Positions 24,979 to 33,753 of a DNA stretch of 64,000 nucleotides are shown here, in pieces. Source of the stretch: CF-167 sp963695195 (GTDB lineage: Bacteria; Chloroflexota; Limnocylindria; QHBO01). The stretch's first letter is position 1. Every line of letters begins with the position of its first letter. The stretch spans positions 1,736,001 to 1,800,000 of the forward strand of contig CAVOGE010000007.1 of NCBI GenBank assembly GCA_963695195.1, read 5' to 3'. The position numbers and the translations under genes were made by a program. The notes beneath the pieces were generated by a model. That model worked only from the letters and a program-made list of their open reading frames with translations. It did not search any database and was not told the origin of the DNA.

Positions 24979-25929
24979 TCAGCCAGCGGCAATTCGCCCC
25001 AGCAGCGACACCATGTCCAGATCGCGAGGGAGGAAGTCCTGGAGCATGATCCGTCGTGCTCCAGCGGCCCCAAGCGCGTCGATACGCTGTCGGGCCTCGT
25101 CGAGCGTGCCGAGGATCCAGCGTCCCTGCCGCTCGGCGAGCCAGGCATCGGCGTCCTGGCCCGAGCCGACCAGCTCGACCTGGTGCCGGACCCGATCCTG
25201 CAGGTCTGACCGGGTCTCCGCCACCAGCACGCCGACCATCGCCGAGCGCACGACGGTGTCGGGATCGCGTCCGATCTCGACGCATGCCGCGTCGACGCGT
25301 CGATACGCCTCGCGGAGTCGCTCTGGTGTGGCGGATTGACGATTGAACTCGTCGGCCCACCTCGCCACCAGGCGTGCGAGGCGAGGTCCGCCGTCACCGC
25401 CGAGGATCAGGTGTGGGTGGCGACCACCTGACCAGGTTGGCCGCGGACGGAACAGGGCGTCGCGCACCTGCCAGTGGCTGCCCTCGTGGCTCCATCCGTC
25501 GGGCTCGGTCCAGAGCCCATGCACGATGGAAAGGGCGTCCTCCAGCTGGTCATACCGCTCGCGGAGTGGCGGGAAGGGGATCCCCAGCCGATGGTGCTCG
25601 AGGTCGTTCCAGCCGGCTCCCATCCCGACCTCCACGCGCCCCCCACTCATCTCGTCGACGGTGGCAACCACCTTGGCGAAGCTCCCCGGGATCCGGAACG
25701 TGACCGGCGAAACCAGGGAGCCGAGACGAATGGTCGTCGTGTCCCGGGCCAGGCCCGCGAGGGTGGCCCACGCATCGGTCGTCGGCTGATCGCTGCTGCC
25801 CGGGAATGATCCGTAATGGTCGGACCGAAAGAATGCCTCCAGTCCTGCCGTCTCGGCGCTGCGCGCGAGCGTGAGGATCTCCGAGTAGCTGAGCCCCTGC
25901 TGTGGTTCGGTCATGAGGGCGTAGCGCAT
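24979..25929 (-). CDS. LLM-class flavin/F420-dependent oxidoreductase
   Basis: Luciferase-like TIM-barrel oxidoreductase of 316 residues. Typical elements: YSEILTLARSAETAGLEAFFRSDHYG near the N-terminus, RLGSLVSPVTFR, VDEMSGGRVEVGMGAGWND, and PHLILGGDGGPRLARLVARWADEFN. These match the actinobacterial/Chloroflexota TIGR03560-like group, which generally uses F420 rather than FMN. The cofactor and substrate are inferred and unassigned. The ATG at 25929 lacks a Shine-Dalgarno but lies exactly 6 nt after TACCCT, so it may be leaderless. It sits downstream of recX and may be partly co-transcribed with it. Confidence 0.85.
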   Translation of the reverse strand: MRYALMTEPQQGLSYSEILTLARSAETAGLEAFFRSDHYGSFPGSSDQPTTDAWATLAGLARDTTTIRLGSLVSPVTFRIPGSFAKVVATVDEMSGGRVEVGMGAGWNDLEHHRLGIPFPPLRERYDQLEDALSIVHGLWTEPDGWSHEGSHWQVRDALFRPRPTWSGGRHPHLILGGDGGPRLARLVARWADEFNRQSATPERLREAYRRVDAACVEIGRDPDTVVRSAMVGVLVAETRSDLQDRVRHQVELVGSGQDADAWLAERQGRWILGTLDEARQRIDALGAAGARRIMLQDFLPRDLDMVSLLGRIAAG

Positions 25930-25935
25930 CGCTGG

Positions 25936-25941
25936 AGGGTA
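25936..25941 (-). promoter_or_regulatory. -10 element (TACCCT) for a leaderless LLM oxidoreductase transcript
   Basis: On the minus strand TACCCT is followed by 6 nt and the ATG at 25929. It lies in the 16-bp gap after the recX stop, so the oxidoreductase gene probably has its own start site. Confidence 0.4.
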
Positions 25942-25945
25942 CCTG

Positions 25946-26503
25946 TCAGTCGTCGAGGACGTCGTCGTGATCGCGGCCCGCCACGCGGAGCGTTGCTCGG
26001 ACCGTCTCCGGGTCGAAACCCCGCCGCATGAGGAAGGCACCGATCCGTTGGAGCGCCTTGAAGTCGTGCGGAAGCGGGCGACCTCTCATGTGGCGGTCCA
26101 GTGCCACGCGGGCCCGCTCCGCCTCGCTGTTCGGGATGGCCTCGTCAGCAGACGCAGGCTCGGTCAGCTCAGTGCCGCGCATGGCGTCCAGCACCTCACG
26201 GGGCACGCCGTGCCGGCGCAGCTCAGCCTCGACCATGCGACGCCCGCGGGGTGCGTGCCGGTCGCGTTGCTCGGCCCACCACCGCGCGAAAGCCATGTCA
26301 TCCACGTAACCGAGGCGCGCGAGGCGCTCCATGGCACCCGCGATCAGCTCTTCGCTGGCCGTGGTGCGACGAAGGCGGCGCTCCAGCTCCCAGCGCGTGC
26401 GCGGCCGCGCCCCGAGGTAATGGAGCGCGATCTCCACGACGGCCCCGACGTCCGGCGGCGGCCGATCCGAGGTGCGAGTGGCCCTTGGTCGCCGTCCGGT
26501 CAC
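25946..26503 (-). CDS. recX: Regulatory protein RecX
   Basis: Modulates RecA filament assembly and activity. The three-helix repeat architecture is evident: ARPRTRWELERRLRR, LARLGYVDDMAFARWWAEQRDRH, APRGRRMVEAELRRHGVPREVLDAM, and a C-terminal FLMRRGFDPETVRATLR repeat. Length 185 aa is normal. It lies directly downstream of recA (18-bp gap) on the same strand, the usual arrangement. Confidence 0.93.
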   Translation of the reverse strand: MTGRRPRATRTSDRPPPDVGAVVEIALHYLGARPRTRWELERRLRRTTASEELIAGAMERLARLGYVDDMAFARWWAEQRDRHAPRGRRMVEAELRRHGVPREVLDAMRGTELTEPASADEAIPNSEAERARVALDRHMRGRPLPHDFKALQRIGAFLMRRGFDPETVRATLRVAGRDHDDVLDD

Positions 26504-26521
26504 GGTGTGGGCGGTACTCCC

Positions 26522-27592
<1,071 letters not shown>

Positions 27593-27636
27593 GATCTCTC
27601 GGGCTCCTTTTCGTCATTGGTGCCGGCGGCCGTTGG

Positions 27637-27795
27637 TCACGCCTCCTCGCCGGGTTCGCTGCGCGGCTTGCGCTTCTTCTTCACAACATCGACCGTCATC
27701 GGCTGATCCCACGCCGACGCCGGCTGGATCTTGGGCGCCTTCTCCTTTGGCTTGCGCTTCTCCTGGTGGCGCGGTCGATCTCGACCCTTGGCCAT
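27637..27795 (-). CDS. Small lysine/arginine-rich protein (52 aa), function unknown
   Basis: Very basic peptide beginning MAKGRDRPRHQEKRKPKEKA and ending KKKRKPRSEPGEEA. A good Shine-Dalgarno, GGAGGA, lies 10 nt upstream of its ATG on the minus strand. It fits neatly between tgt (78 bp upstream) and recA (44 bp downstream) on the same strand. The composition (about one third Lys/Arg, low hydrophobicity) suggests a disordered nucleic-acid- or ribosome-associated peptide. Similar short MAKG..KPK proteins occur in several bacterial phyla as uncharacterised families, by recollection. No function is assigned. Confidence 0.65.
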   Translation of the reverse strand: MAKGRDRPRHQEKRKPKEKAPKIQPASAWDQPMTVDVVKKKRKPRSEPGEEA

Positions 27796-27873
27796 CGTGT
27801 GCAAGTCCTCCGATCTTGCCGGTCGAGGTTCCCAAGCCTGCCAGAGGGGCCTTACCGGGCCCTTATCCCCGTC

Positions 27874-29007
27874 TTACTCAGCCTCGCCCCGGCGCTCCCC
27901 GTACTTCGCCGCCACGGCGTCCCGCAGAGATGCGAACGACCCATCGGCGAGGGCGCCGCGGATGCTCCGCATCAGGCTCAGAGTATAGGTGAGGTTGTGG
28001 ACCGAGGCGAGGCGGTAGGCGAGCAGTTCGCGCGCCCGGAACAGGTGCGCGAGATAGGCACGCGAGTAGTCGCGACACGTCTCACAGGCGCAGTCCGGAT
28101 CGATCGGTCCGGGGTCGTCGAGATGGACCGCGTTGCGCAGGTTCAGCCTTCCGGCAGTGGTCCAGAACTGCCCGTTGCGGGCCACCCGGGTCGGCAGGAC
28201 ACAGTCGAACAGGTCGATCCCACGCTCGATCGCGGTGAAGAAGTCGGGCGGCGCCCCGACCCCCATCAGGTAGCGAACGCGCGGGTCGTCGCCGAGTGCC
28301 TCGGCGGTCGCGTCGAGCGATTCGCGCATCTCCTGCTTGGTCTCTCCCACCGAGAGGCCGCCGACGGCGATCCCGTCGAAGGGCATCGCCGCGATGGCGG
28401 CGACGCTCTGCCGCCGCAGCTCCGCGTCGACGCCGCCCTGGACGATCCCGAAGAGCGCCTGGCTCTCCCGGTTCCGCGCCTCGATGCAGCGAGCGGCCCA
28501 CTGATGGGTGCGCTCCATCGCGCCGGCGACCTCCGCACGCGGCGCGGTGGCATCGATCAGTTGGTCAAACGCCATCGCGATATCGCTGCCGAGCGCCTCC
28601 TGAATGGCGACCGCGCGCTCGGGTGTCAGGCGCTGGATCGAACCGTCGAGGTGGCTCGCGAAGGTGACACCGTCGTCGTCGACCTTCCCGAGGTGCGCCA
28701 GGCTGAACACCTGGAAGCCGCCCGAGTCGGTCAGGATCGGTCCGTCCCAGCTCATGAACCGATGAAGGCCTCCAAGGCGCTCAATGCGCTCGTGGCCGGG
28801 ACGCAGCGAGAGGTGGTAGGTGTTCGCCAGGATCACCTGGGCGCCCGCGGTTCGCAGATCGCCGGGCGTCAGGCTCTTGACCGACGCCTGCGTGCCGACC
28901 GGCATGAACGCCGGGGTGTCGATGACGCCGTGCGACGTGGCCAGCTGCCCGACTCGGGCGCGGCCGAGACCCGTCGGACGCGAGAGGAACGAGATCGGCG
29001 CCGGCAT
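27874..29007 (-). CDS. tgt: tRNA-guanine(34) transglycosylase
   Basis: Exchanges G34 for preQ1 in GUN-anticodon tRNAs. Signature motifs: DSGGFQVFSL (active-site Asp; about 94-103), GIVQGG, AVGGLSVGE, RYLMGVGAP, the nucleophile region FDCVLPTR, and the zinc site CACETC plus the later His of ASVHNL. Length 377 aa is normal. It follows queA by 10 bp in the same direction, so the pair acts sequentially in queuosine synthesis. The preQ1-making genes (queC/D/E/F) are not in this window. Confidence 0.96.
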   Translation of the reverse strand: MPAPISFLSRPTGLGRARVGQLATSHGVIDTPAFMPVGTQASVKSLTPGDLRTAGAQVILANTYHLSLRPGHERIERLGGLHRFMSWDGPILTDSGGFQVFSLAHLGKVDDDGVTFASHLDGSIQRLTPERAVAIQEALGSDIAMAFDQLIDATAPRAEVAGAMERTHQWAARCIEARNRESQALFGIVQGGVDAELRRQSVAAIAAMPFDGIAVGGLSVGETKQEMRESLDATAEALGDDPRVRYLMGVGAPPDFFTAIERGIDLFDCVLPTRVARNGQFWTTAGRLNLRNAVHLDDPGPIDPDCACETCRDYSRAYLAHLFRARELLAYRLASVHNLTYTLSLMRSIRGALADGSFASLRDAVAAKYGERRGEAE

Positions 29008-29017
29008 GTAGGCCAGC

Positions 29018-30097
29018 CTAGCCGATGAACATGGCGTCGCCGAAACTGAAGAAGCGGTAGGCCCTGGTGAGGGCAGTGCGATATGCGCCCAGGAGCGTGT
29101 CGCGCGCCACCAGCGGGTCGGAGCCAGGCATACCGGCCTGGACGAAGGCCGCCACCAGCAGCAGCAGCGAACTGCGAGGCAGGTGAAAATTGGTGATCAG
29201 CGCGTCGGCGGCGCGGAACTCGTATGGCGGTGTGATGTACAGGTCCGTCCAGCCGTCGATGTCGACCTTGCGCGCGGCCGTTTCCAGGACGCGCAGGCTC
29301 GTCGTGCCGACGGCCACGACGCGGCCTCCAGCCTGCCTGGTTCGGTGAATCGACTCCGCCGTCGCTCGCGGCACCGAATACCACTCGCGGTGGATGCGAT
29401 GCTCATCGATGAACGTGCCCTCCAGCGGCCGAAAGGTATCGAGCCCGACGTGCAGCGTGACGCTGGCTCGACCCACGCCCGCTGCTTCGAGCTCGTCGAG
29501 CAGGCGCTGGGTGAAATGGAGTCCGGCGGTCGGAGCCGCGGCGGACCCGGGCGGCCGTGCAAAGACCGTCTGGTAGCGGTCTGCCGGTGTCGAATGGTCC
29601 CGGATGTAGGGCGGCAGTGGCGTCTCGCCGGCATCGGCCATGACCAGCGCCGGGTCGCGGCCAAAGGTCACCACCCGGGTCCCGCCCTCGAGCCGCTCCC
29701 CCACCTCGACGACGTCGCCGCTGCGCAGTTTGAGGCGGCTCCCCGGCGGCAGGCGTCGCGACGGCCGGACCAGCGCCTCCCAGCGGTGGGGCTCGTCCAG
29801 CACGCGCAGGACCAAGACCTCTGCCGCTCCACCGCCGGACCGGGTCGCGGGGAGCCGCGCCGGGAGCACCCGCGAGTCGTTGACGACGAGCAGGTCGCCG
29901 GCCCGCAGGAGCGTGGGGAGCTCGGCAAAGGTCCGATGCTCGAGGTGCGGCACTCCCGAGGCTGAGCGCGCGGGGTCAAGGACCATGAGTCGAGCGGCAT
30001 CGCGCGGCTCCGCGGGGACCTGCGCGATGGCGTCCCCAGGGAGGTCGTAGTCGAAGTCGGCGACGCGGAGGCGTGGTACGGGTTCGGGTGGAGTCAT
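29018..30097 (-). CDS. queA: S-adenosylmethionine:tRNA ribosyltransferase-isomerase
   Basis: Converts preQ1-tRNA to epoxyqueuosine-tRNA using the ribosyl part of SAM. Family motifs: FDYDLPGDAIAQVPAEPRDAARLM near the N-terminus, DLLVVNDSRVLPARL, PPYIRDHSTPADRYQTVFA, AAPTAGLHFT, and HVGLDTFRPL. The start at 30097 (MTPPEPVPRLRVADFDYDLP) gives a normal 359 aa, and a further 16 in-frame codons upstream are unlikely to be used. TACGCT 10 nt before the ATG on the minus strand may be a -10 giving a very short leader. tgt follows. Confidence 0.95.
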   Translation of the reverse strand: MTPPEPVPRLRVADFDYDLPGDAIAQVPAEPRDAARLMVLDPARSASGVPHLEHRTFAELPTLLRAGDLLVVNDSRVLPARLPATRSGGGAAEVLVLRVLDEPHRWEALVRPSRRLPPGSRLKLRSGDVVEVGERLEGGTRVVTFGRDPALVMADAGETPLPPYIRDHSTPADRYQTVFARPPGSAAAPTAGLHFTQRLLDELEAAGVGRASVTLHVGLDTFRPLEGTFIDEHRIHREWYSVPRATAESIHRTRQAGGRVVAVGTTSLRVLETAARKVDIDGWTDLYITPPYEFRAADALITNFHLPRSSLLLLVAAFVQAGMPGSDPLVARDTLLGAYRTALTRAYRFFSFGDAMFIG

Positions 30098-30162
30098 CGG
30101 CCCGGAAAGCGTAGCGCCCGGCCGGGAGGCCCGGCCGGGCGCCATCGGTCGGTGTCAGCCGC

Positions 30163-31524
30163 CTATAGCAGCGACCGGATGACATCCTGGGCGAAGTAGG
30201 CCAGGAAGGCCAACGAAACGATCCACATCAGCCAGTGGATCTCGCCCCAACGCCTCGCGACGATCTGAAGGAAGACCCACATCACGATGCCGGCCCCGAT
30301 GCCGATGGTGATCGTGAACGTGAGCGGCATCAGGATCATGATCAGCAGCGCAGGCAGGCCGCTGTGGACGTCCCGCGCGTCGATCTCGCCGATCTGGGTG
30401 AACATCAGGTAGCCGACCAGTACCAGGGCCGGCGCCGCTGCCTGGAGCGGGATGATCTGGACCACCGGCGCCAGGAAGATGGCCACCAGGAAGAGAGCTC
30501 CGGTAACGACCGAGGTCATGCCGGTTCGACCACCCTCGGCGACGCCCGCGGCGCTCTCGATGTAGGTTGTATTCGAACTGACTCCGGCTGCCCCGCCGGC
30601 GATGGCCGCCAGGCTGTCGACCAGCAGTACGCGGCCCACGCCGGGGACCTGACCGTTCTCGTCACTCAGTCCGGCCTCGGCGGCGACGCCGGTAACCGTG
30701 CCCATCGTGTCGAAGAAGTCGGTGAGCATGATCGAGAAGATGGCGAGCACCGCAGCGAGCAGGCCAGCCTCGATGGTGAACACGCCACCGAGGTCTTCAA
30801 GGCCCAGCCCGAGCGTGCTGAAGTCCGGGGTGACGGTGAATGTCTCTGGCAGGGTCTGTACGTTCAGCAGGATCGCGACTACGGTCGTGGCCGCGATGCT
30901 GATAACCAGCGCTCCCTTGACCTTCAGGGCCCAGAGAGCCGCGGTGATCGCGAGGCCGATGAGGAAGACCCACTGCCCGGGCTGGGTCGGGTAGATGAAG
31001 TCGACGGGGTCGAGCGGAGCACCCACGCCGGTGATCATCCCGCCATCCCAGAAGCCGATGAACAGGATGAACAGGCCGATGCCGACGCCGATCGCCCTCT
31101 TCAGGCTCAAGGGGATTGCGTCCATGATCGCCTCGCGAAGGCCAACCAGCACCAGTACGGCGATGATCGCCCCCTCAATCACGACCACGCCCATCGCCTG
31201 AGCCGGTGTCATCCCGATGGCGGGCGACGTCAGGCCAAACGCCACCGCAGCGTTGATCCCAAGGCCGGCCGCCAACGCGAACGGATAGTTGGTGACAAGC
31301 CCCATGGTGATGGTCATGACCCCGGCCACCAGGGCGGTGCCAGCTGCCACAGCCACCGGATCGAGACCCAGCGGGGCCGCGATGATGATTCCGTTCAGGG
31401 CCACGATGTAGACCATGACCATGAAGGTGGTTACGCCGGCCCGAACCTCGGTGCCGAGCGTCGTCCCCCGTTCCTCGAACTTGAAGTAGGACGCAATTCC
31501 GTCCACGGTATCCCTGCCCTCCAT
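30163..31524 (-). CDS. NCS2 family purine permease (AzgA type)
   Basis: Proton symporter of about 13-14 membrane helices for purine bases (hypoxanthine, guanine, adenine or xanthine). Characteristic stretches: YFKFEERGTTLGTEVRAGVTTF at the N-terminus, AGLGINAAVAFGL, LMLTDFFDTMGTV, and NTTYIESAAGVAEGGRTG. These fit the AzgA/PbuG branch rather than the UraA/UapA branch. I chose the ATG at 31524 (453 aa) because GGAGGA lies about 13 nt upstream; a GTG seven codons earlier has none. It lies downstream of ruvB on the same strand and about 4 kb from the xanthine dehydrogenase genes it could supply. Confidence 0.9.
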   Translation of the reverse strand: MEGRDTVDGIASYFKFEERGTTLGTEVRAGVTTFMVMVYIVALNGIIIAAPLGLDPVAVAAGTALVAGVMTITMGLVTNYPFALAAGLGINAAVAFGLTSPAIGMTPAQAMGVVVIEGAIIAVLVLVGLREAIMDAIPLSLKRAIGVGIGLFILFIGFWDGGMITGVGAPLDPVDFIYPTQPGQWVFLIGLAITAALWALKVKGALVISIAATTVVAILLNVQTLPETFTVTPDFSTLGLGLEDLGGVFTIEAGLLAAVLAIFSIMLTDFFDTMGTVTGVAAEAGLSDENGQVPGVGRVLLVDSLAAIAGGAAGVSSNTTYIESAAGVAEGGRTGMTSVVTGALFLVAIFLAPVVQIIPLQAAAPALVLVGYLMFTQIGEIDARDVHSGLPALLIMILMPLTFTITIGIGAGIVMWVFLQIVARRWGEIHWLMWIVSLAFLAYFAQDVIRSLL

Positions 31525-31633
31525 CCGTGCGGACCGGTCCTCCACGTCAAGCGAGGAGTACGCGGCCGGGTCGGATGCTACTCCGCTGACTGAGCCACCG
31601 GACGCGCATTTCGCGCACTCCTCGGCCTGGACG

Positions 31634-32680
31634 TCACCCCTGGTCGAAGAGGCCCGGCTGCGACGTGGCGGCCGTCGTGGGGGGCGTCAGACCCAGGTGC
31701 TCCCAGGCACCCGCGGTCAGCTGACGGCCACGCGCGGTACGCGCTAACAGGCCGATCTGCATGAGATATGGCTCGATCACGTCTTCCAGCGTCTCGACCG
31801 GCTCGCTGATGGTGGCGGCCATGGTCTGCAGGCCGACCGGTCCGCCAGCATGGTGTTCGGCCATGGCGCGCAGCAGCTGCCGATCGAGCGCGTCGAGGCC
31901 GCGGTCGTCGATCTCCAGCAGGTTGAGCGCCTCCGAGGCAAGGTGCGCACTGACAGTCGCACCTGCCGCGCCGCGAACCTGCGCGAAGTCGCGGACACGC
32001 TTCAGCAATCGGTTGGCGATACGCGGCGTCCCGCGACTGCGCCGGGCGACGATGGCGGCAGCACCCGCGTCCAGGGCAACCTCGAGGATGTCCGCACTGC
32101 GCCGCAGGATCCGCTCGAGGTCTGCCTGTCCGTAATAGTCGAGCCGATAGGTAACGCCAAAGCGGTCGCGCAGCGGCCCGGTGATGCTCCCGACCCGGGT
32201 GGTGGCGCCGATCACCGTGATCTGCTCGATCTGGAGTCGCACGGTCCGGGCTCCCGGCCCCTTGCCCAGGACGACGTCGAGGGCGAAGTCCTCCATCGCT
32301 GGGTACAGGATCTCCTCGACCACGTGCGAGAGCCGATGGATCTCGTCGATGAACAGGACGTCGCCCCTGCCGAGCGACGTGAGCACGGCAGCGAGGTCGC
32401 CGGCACGCTCGATGGCAGGGCCGGAGGTGGTGCGGATCTGTGCACCCATCTCGGCGGCCACGATGTTGGCCAGCGTCGTCTTTCCGAGCCCGGGTGGCCC
32501 GTACAGCAGCACGTGGTCGACCGGCTCGTCGCGGTGGCGAGCGGCATCGATCAGGATCGCCAGGTTCTCCTTGACCCGATCCTGCCCGGCGAACTCGTCG
32601 AGCCGTCGCGGCCGCACGGTGGACTCGAGGGCGAGTTCCTCCTCGCCGACTGCGCTGGTGGCGATCCGCTCGATGGTCAC
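31634..32680 (-). CDS. ruvB: Holliday junction branch migration ATPase RuvB
   Basis: AAA+ motor of the RuvABC resolvasome. Walker A GPPGLGKTT, Walker B LFIDEIHRL, sensor IGATTR, the arginine finger region RSRGTPRIANRLLKRVRDFA, and the C-terminal winged helix are present. Length 348 aa is typical. It starts with GTG 9 bp after the MocA-like gene. It is separated from ruvA-ruvC (47.3-48.4 kb), so the three subunits are not in one operon here. Confidence 0.97.
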   Translation of the reverse strand: MTIERIATSAVGEEELALESTVRPRRLDEFAGQDRVKENLAILIDAARHRDEPVDHVLLYGPPGLGKTTLANIVAAEMGAQIRTTSGPAIERAGDLAAVLTSLGRGDVLFIDEIHRLSHVVEEILYPAMEDFALDVVLGKGPGARTVRLQIEQITVIGATTRVGSITGPLRDRFGVTYRLDYYGQADLERILRRSADILEVALDAGAAAIVARRSRGTPRIANRLLKRVRDFAQVRGAAGATVSAHLASEALNLLEIDDRGLDALDRQLLRAMAEHHAGGPVGLQTMAATISEPVETLEDVIEPYLMQIGLLARTARGRQLTAGAWEHLGLTPPTTAATSQPGLFDQG

Positions 32681-32689
32681 CGGGCCATT

Positions 32690-33274
32690 CTACGGGCGCG
32701 TGCGGCGCTGCAGGTGCGCGAGGTCGGTGGCCGTATCGACGTCGAGCGGATGCGCATCGACGTTGACCGGGTGCACCAGCGCCGGGTTATCGCGCAGGAT
32801 CTCGCGGAGACCGATATCGCCGCTCAGCCCGTCCACCAGCGCAAAGTGGCTATGCGCGATGAGCAGCGGCGGCGCCAGCACGCCGCCAGCCGCGGTGGCG
32901 ACGAGCGGCTTTGTGCCGCGCGCCGCGATGATCTCGGCCATGAGTGCTGGATCGACGAGCTGATCCCCGAGCAGGATCACAGCGGCGCCGACCTCGTCGC
33001 GGATCGCATCGAGCCCGAGACGCAGCGAGGAGCTGAGTCCGCGCTCGGGAAACGGGTTTCGCAACCAGCGAAGGCGCGGATCGTCGTAGCGTGCGGGACG
33101 GGACAGCCAGACCGGTACGACCACGGCGATGGGCGCCAGGTTCGCGGCCCCCGCCGCGTCGATGGCGTGTTCGAGCAGGGTGCGCCCATCGACCATGGCG
33201 AGCTGTTTCGGACTTCCGAAACGCCGCGACGCCCCGGCTGCCAGGATCACCGACCCGATATCCGCGCCGTCCAT
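32690..33274 (-). CDS. MocA-like nucleotidyltransferase (molybdenum cofactor cytidylyl/guanylyltransferase family)
   Basis: NTP-transferase of the MobA/MocA type. Motifs: the N-terminal nucleotide loop SVILAAGASRRFGSPKQL (about 7-24), a GLSSSLRLGLDAI helix, and AAVILLGDQ with the metal Asp. Length 194 aa is normal for MocA (CTP:molybdopterin cytidylyltransferase), which matures the cofactor of xanthine dehydrogenase/CO dehydrogenase family enzymes. That fits the xdh genes 2 kb away. The ATG at 33274 is 20 bp from the divergent VOC start. Upstream in-frame codons run antisense to VOC coding sequence and are rejected. Confidence 0.85.
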   Translation of the reverse strand: MDGADIGSVILAAGASRRFGSPKQLAMVDGRTLLEHAIDAAGAANLAPIAVVVPVWLSRPARYDDPRLRWLRNPFPERGLSSSLRLGLDAIRDEVGAAVILLGDQLVDPALMAEIIAARGTKPLVATAAGGVLAPPLLIAHSHFALVDGLSGDIGLREILRDNPALVHPVNVDAHPLDVDTATDLAHLQRRTRP

Positions 33275-33279
33275 CGGTC

Positions 33280-33287
33280 CATATACT
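33280..33287. promoter_or_regulatory. Bidirectional -10 element (CATATACT) between mocA-like and VOC genes
   Basis: Plus strand TATACT (33282-33287) is 7 nt before the VOC ATG. Minus strand TATATG (33285 to 33280) is 5 nt before the mocA-like ATG. Both genes lack a Shine-Dalgarno, so one symmetric TATA element may fire leaderless transcripts in both directions. The minus element is the weaker match because it ends in G. Confidence 0.45.
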
Positions 33288-33294
33288 GCGCGAA

Positions 33295-33753
33295 ATGCGC
33301 GCCCGATACGGCCATACCAACCTGGTGGCTCGCGACTGGCGGCGCCTGGCCGAGTTCTATCGCGATCTCTTCGGCTGTGTTGCCGTCCCGCCTGAGCGCG
33401 ATTACCGCGGCCGTGACCTGGCGGCTGGGACCGGCGTCCCGGGCGCGGCCCTGCATGGCGTTCACCTGCGCTTGCCGGGCCATGGTAACGACGGGCCGAC
33501 CCTGGAGATCTATCAGTACGACGCGAGCCCCGAGCCGCTGACGCCGGCCGCCAACCGTCCCGGATGGGGACACATCGCATTCGTCGTCGACGATGTGGGC
33601 GACGGGCGGCAGGCGGTCCTGTCCGCGGGCGGGTCTCCCGTCGGCGACGTCGTGACATTGGAGACCGCCGATGGTCGCCACGTCACCTGGTGCTATGTCA
33701 CTGACCCGGAAGGCAACATCATCGAACTGCAGGCCTGGGCGGCATCTGCGTGA
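33295..33753 (+). CDS. VOC (glyoxalase/bleomycin resistance) family protein
   Basis: Vicinal-oxygen-chelate fold protein with two beta-alpha-beta-beta-beta modules in 152 aa. First module: YGHTNLVARDWRRLAEFYRDLFG (His at residue 6 is a likely metal ligand), LHGVHLRLPG and LEIYQYD. Second module: GWGHIAFVVDDV and the end motif VTDPEGNIIELQAW. The substrate is not predictable from sequence. The start is ATG at 33295 with no Shine-Dalgarno but a -10 seven nucleotides upstream. The stop overlaps the next GTG start. Confidence 0.88.
   Translation: MRARYGHTNLVARDWRRLAEFYRDLFGCVAVPPERDYRGRDLAAGTGVPGAALHGVHLRLPGHGNDGPTLEIYQYDASPEPLTPAANRPGWGHIAFVVDDVGDGRQAVLSAGGSPVGDVVTLETADGRHVTWCYVTDPEGNIIELQAWAASA

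Noticed and set aside
27593..27640. SOS/LexA operator upstream of recA
   Set aside because: I looked for GAAC-N4-GTTC-like and CTG-N10-CAG palindromes before recA and before the small basic gene and found no convincing match.
31525..31633. Purine riboswitch upstream of the NCS2 permease
   Set aside because: The 109-nt leader lacks the conserved three-way-junction loops, and I could not fold a convincing aptamer.
31647..31661. QPGLF near the RuvB C-terminus as a clamp-binding motif
   Set aside because: It only loosely fits QLxLF, is not at the free terminus, and RuvB C-terminal tails are variable; chance is likely.
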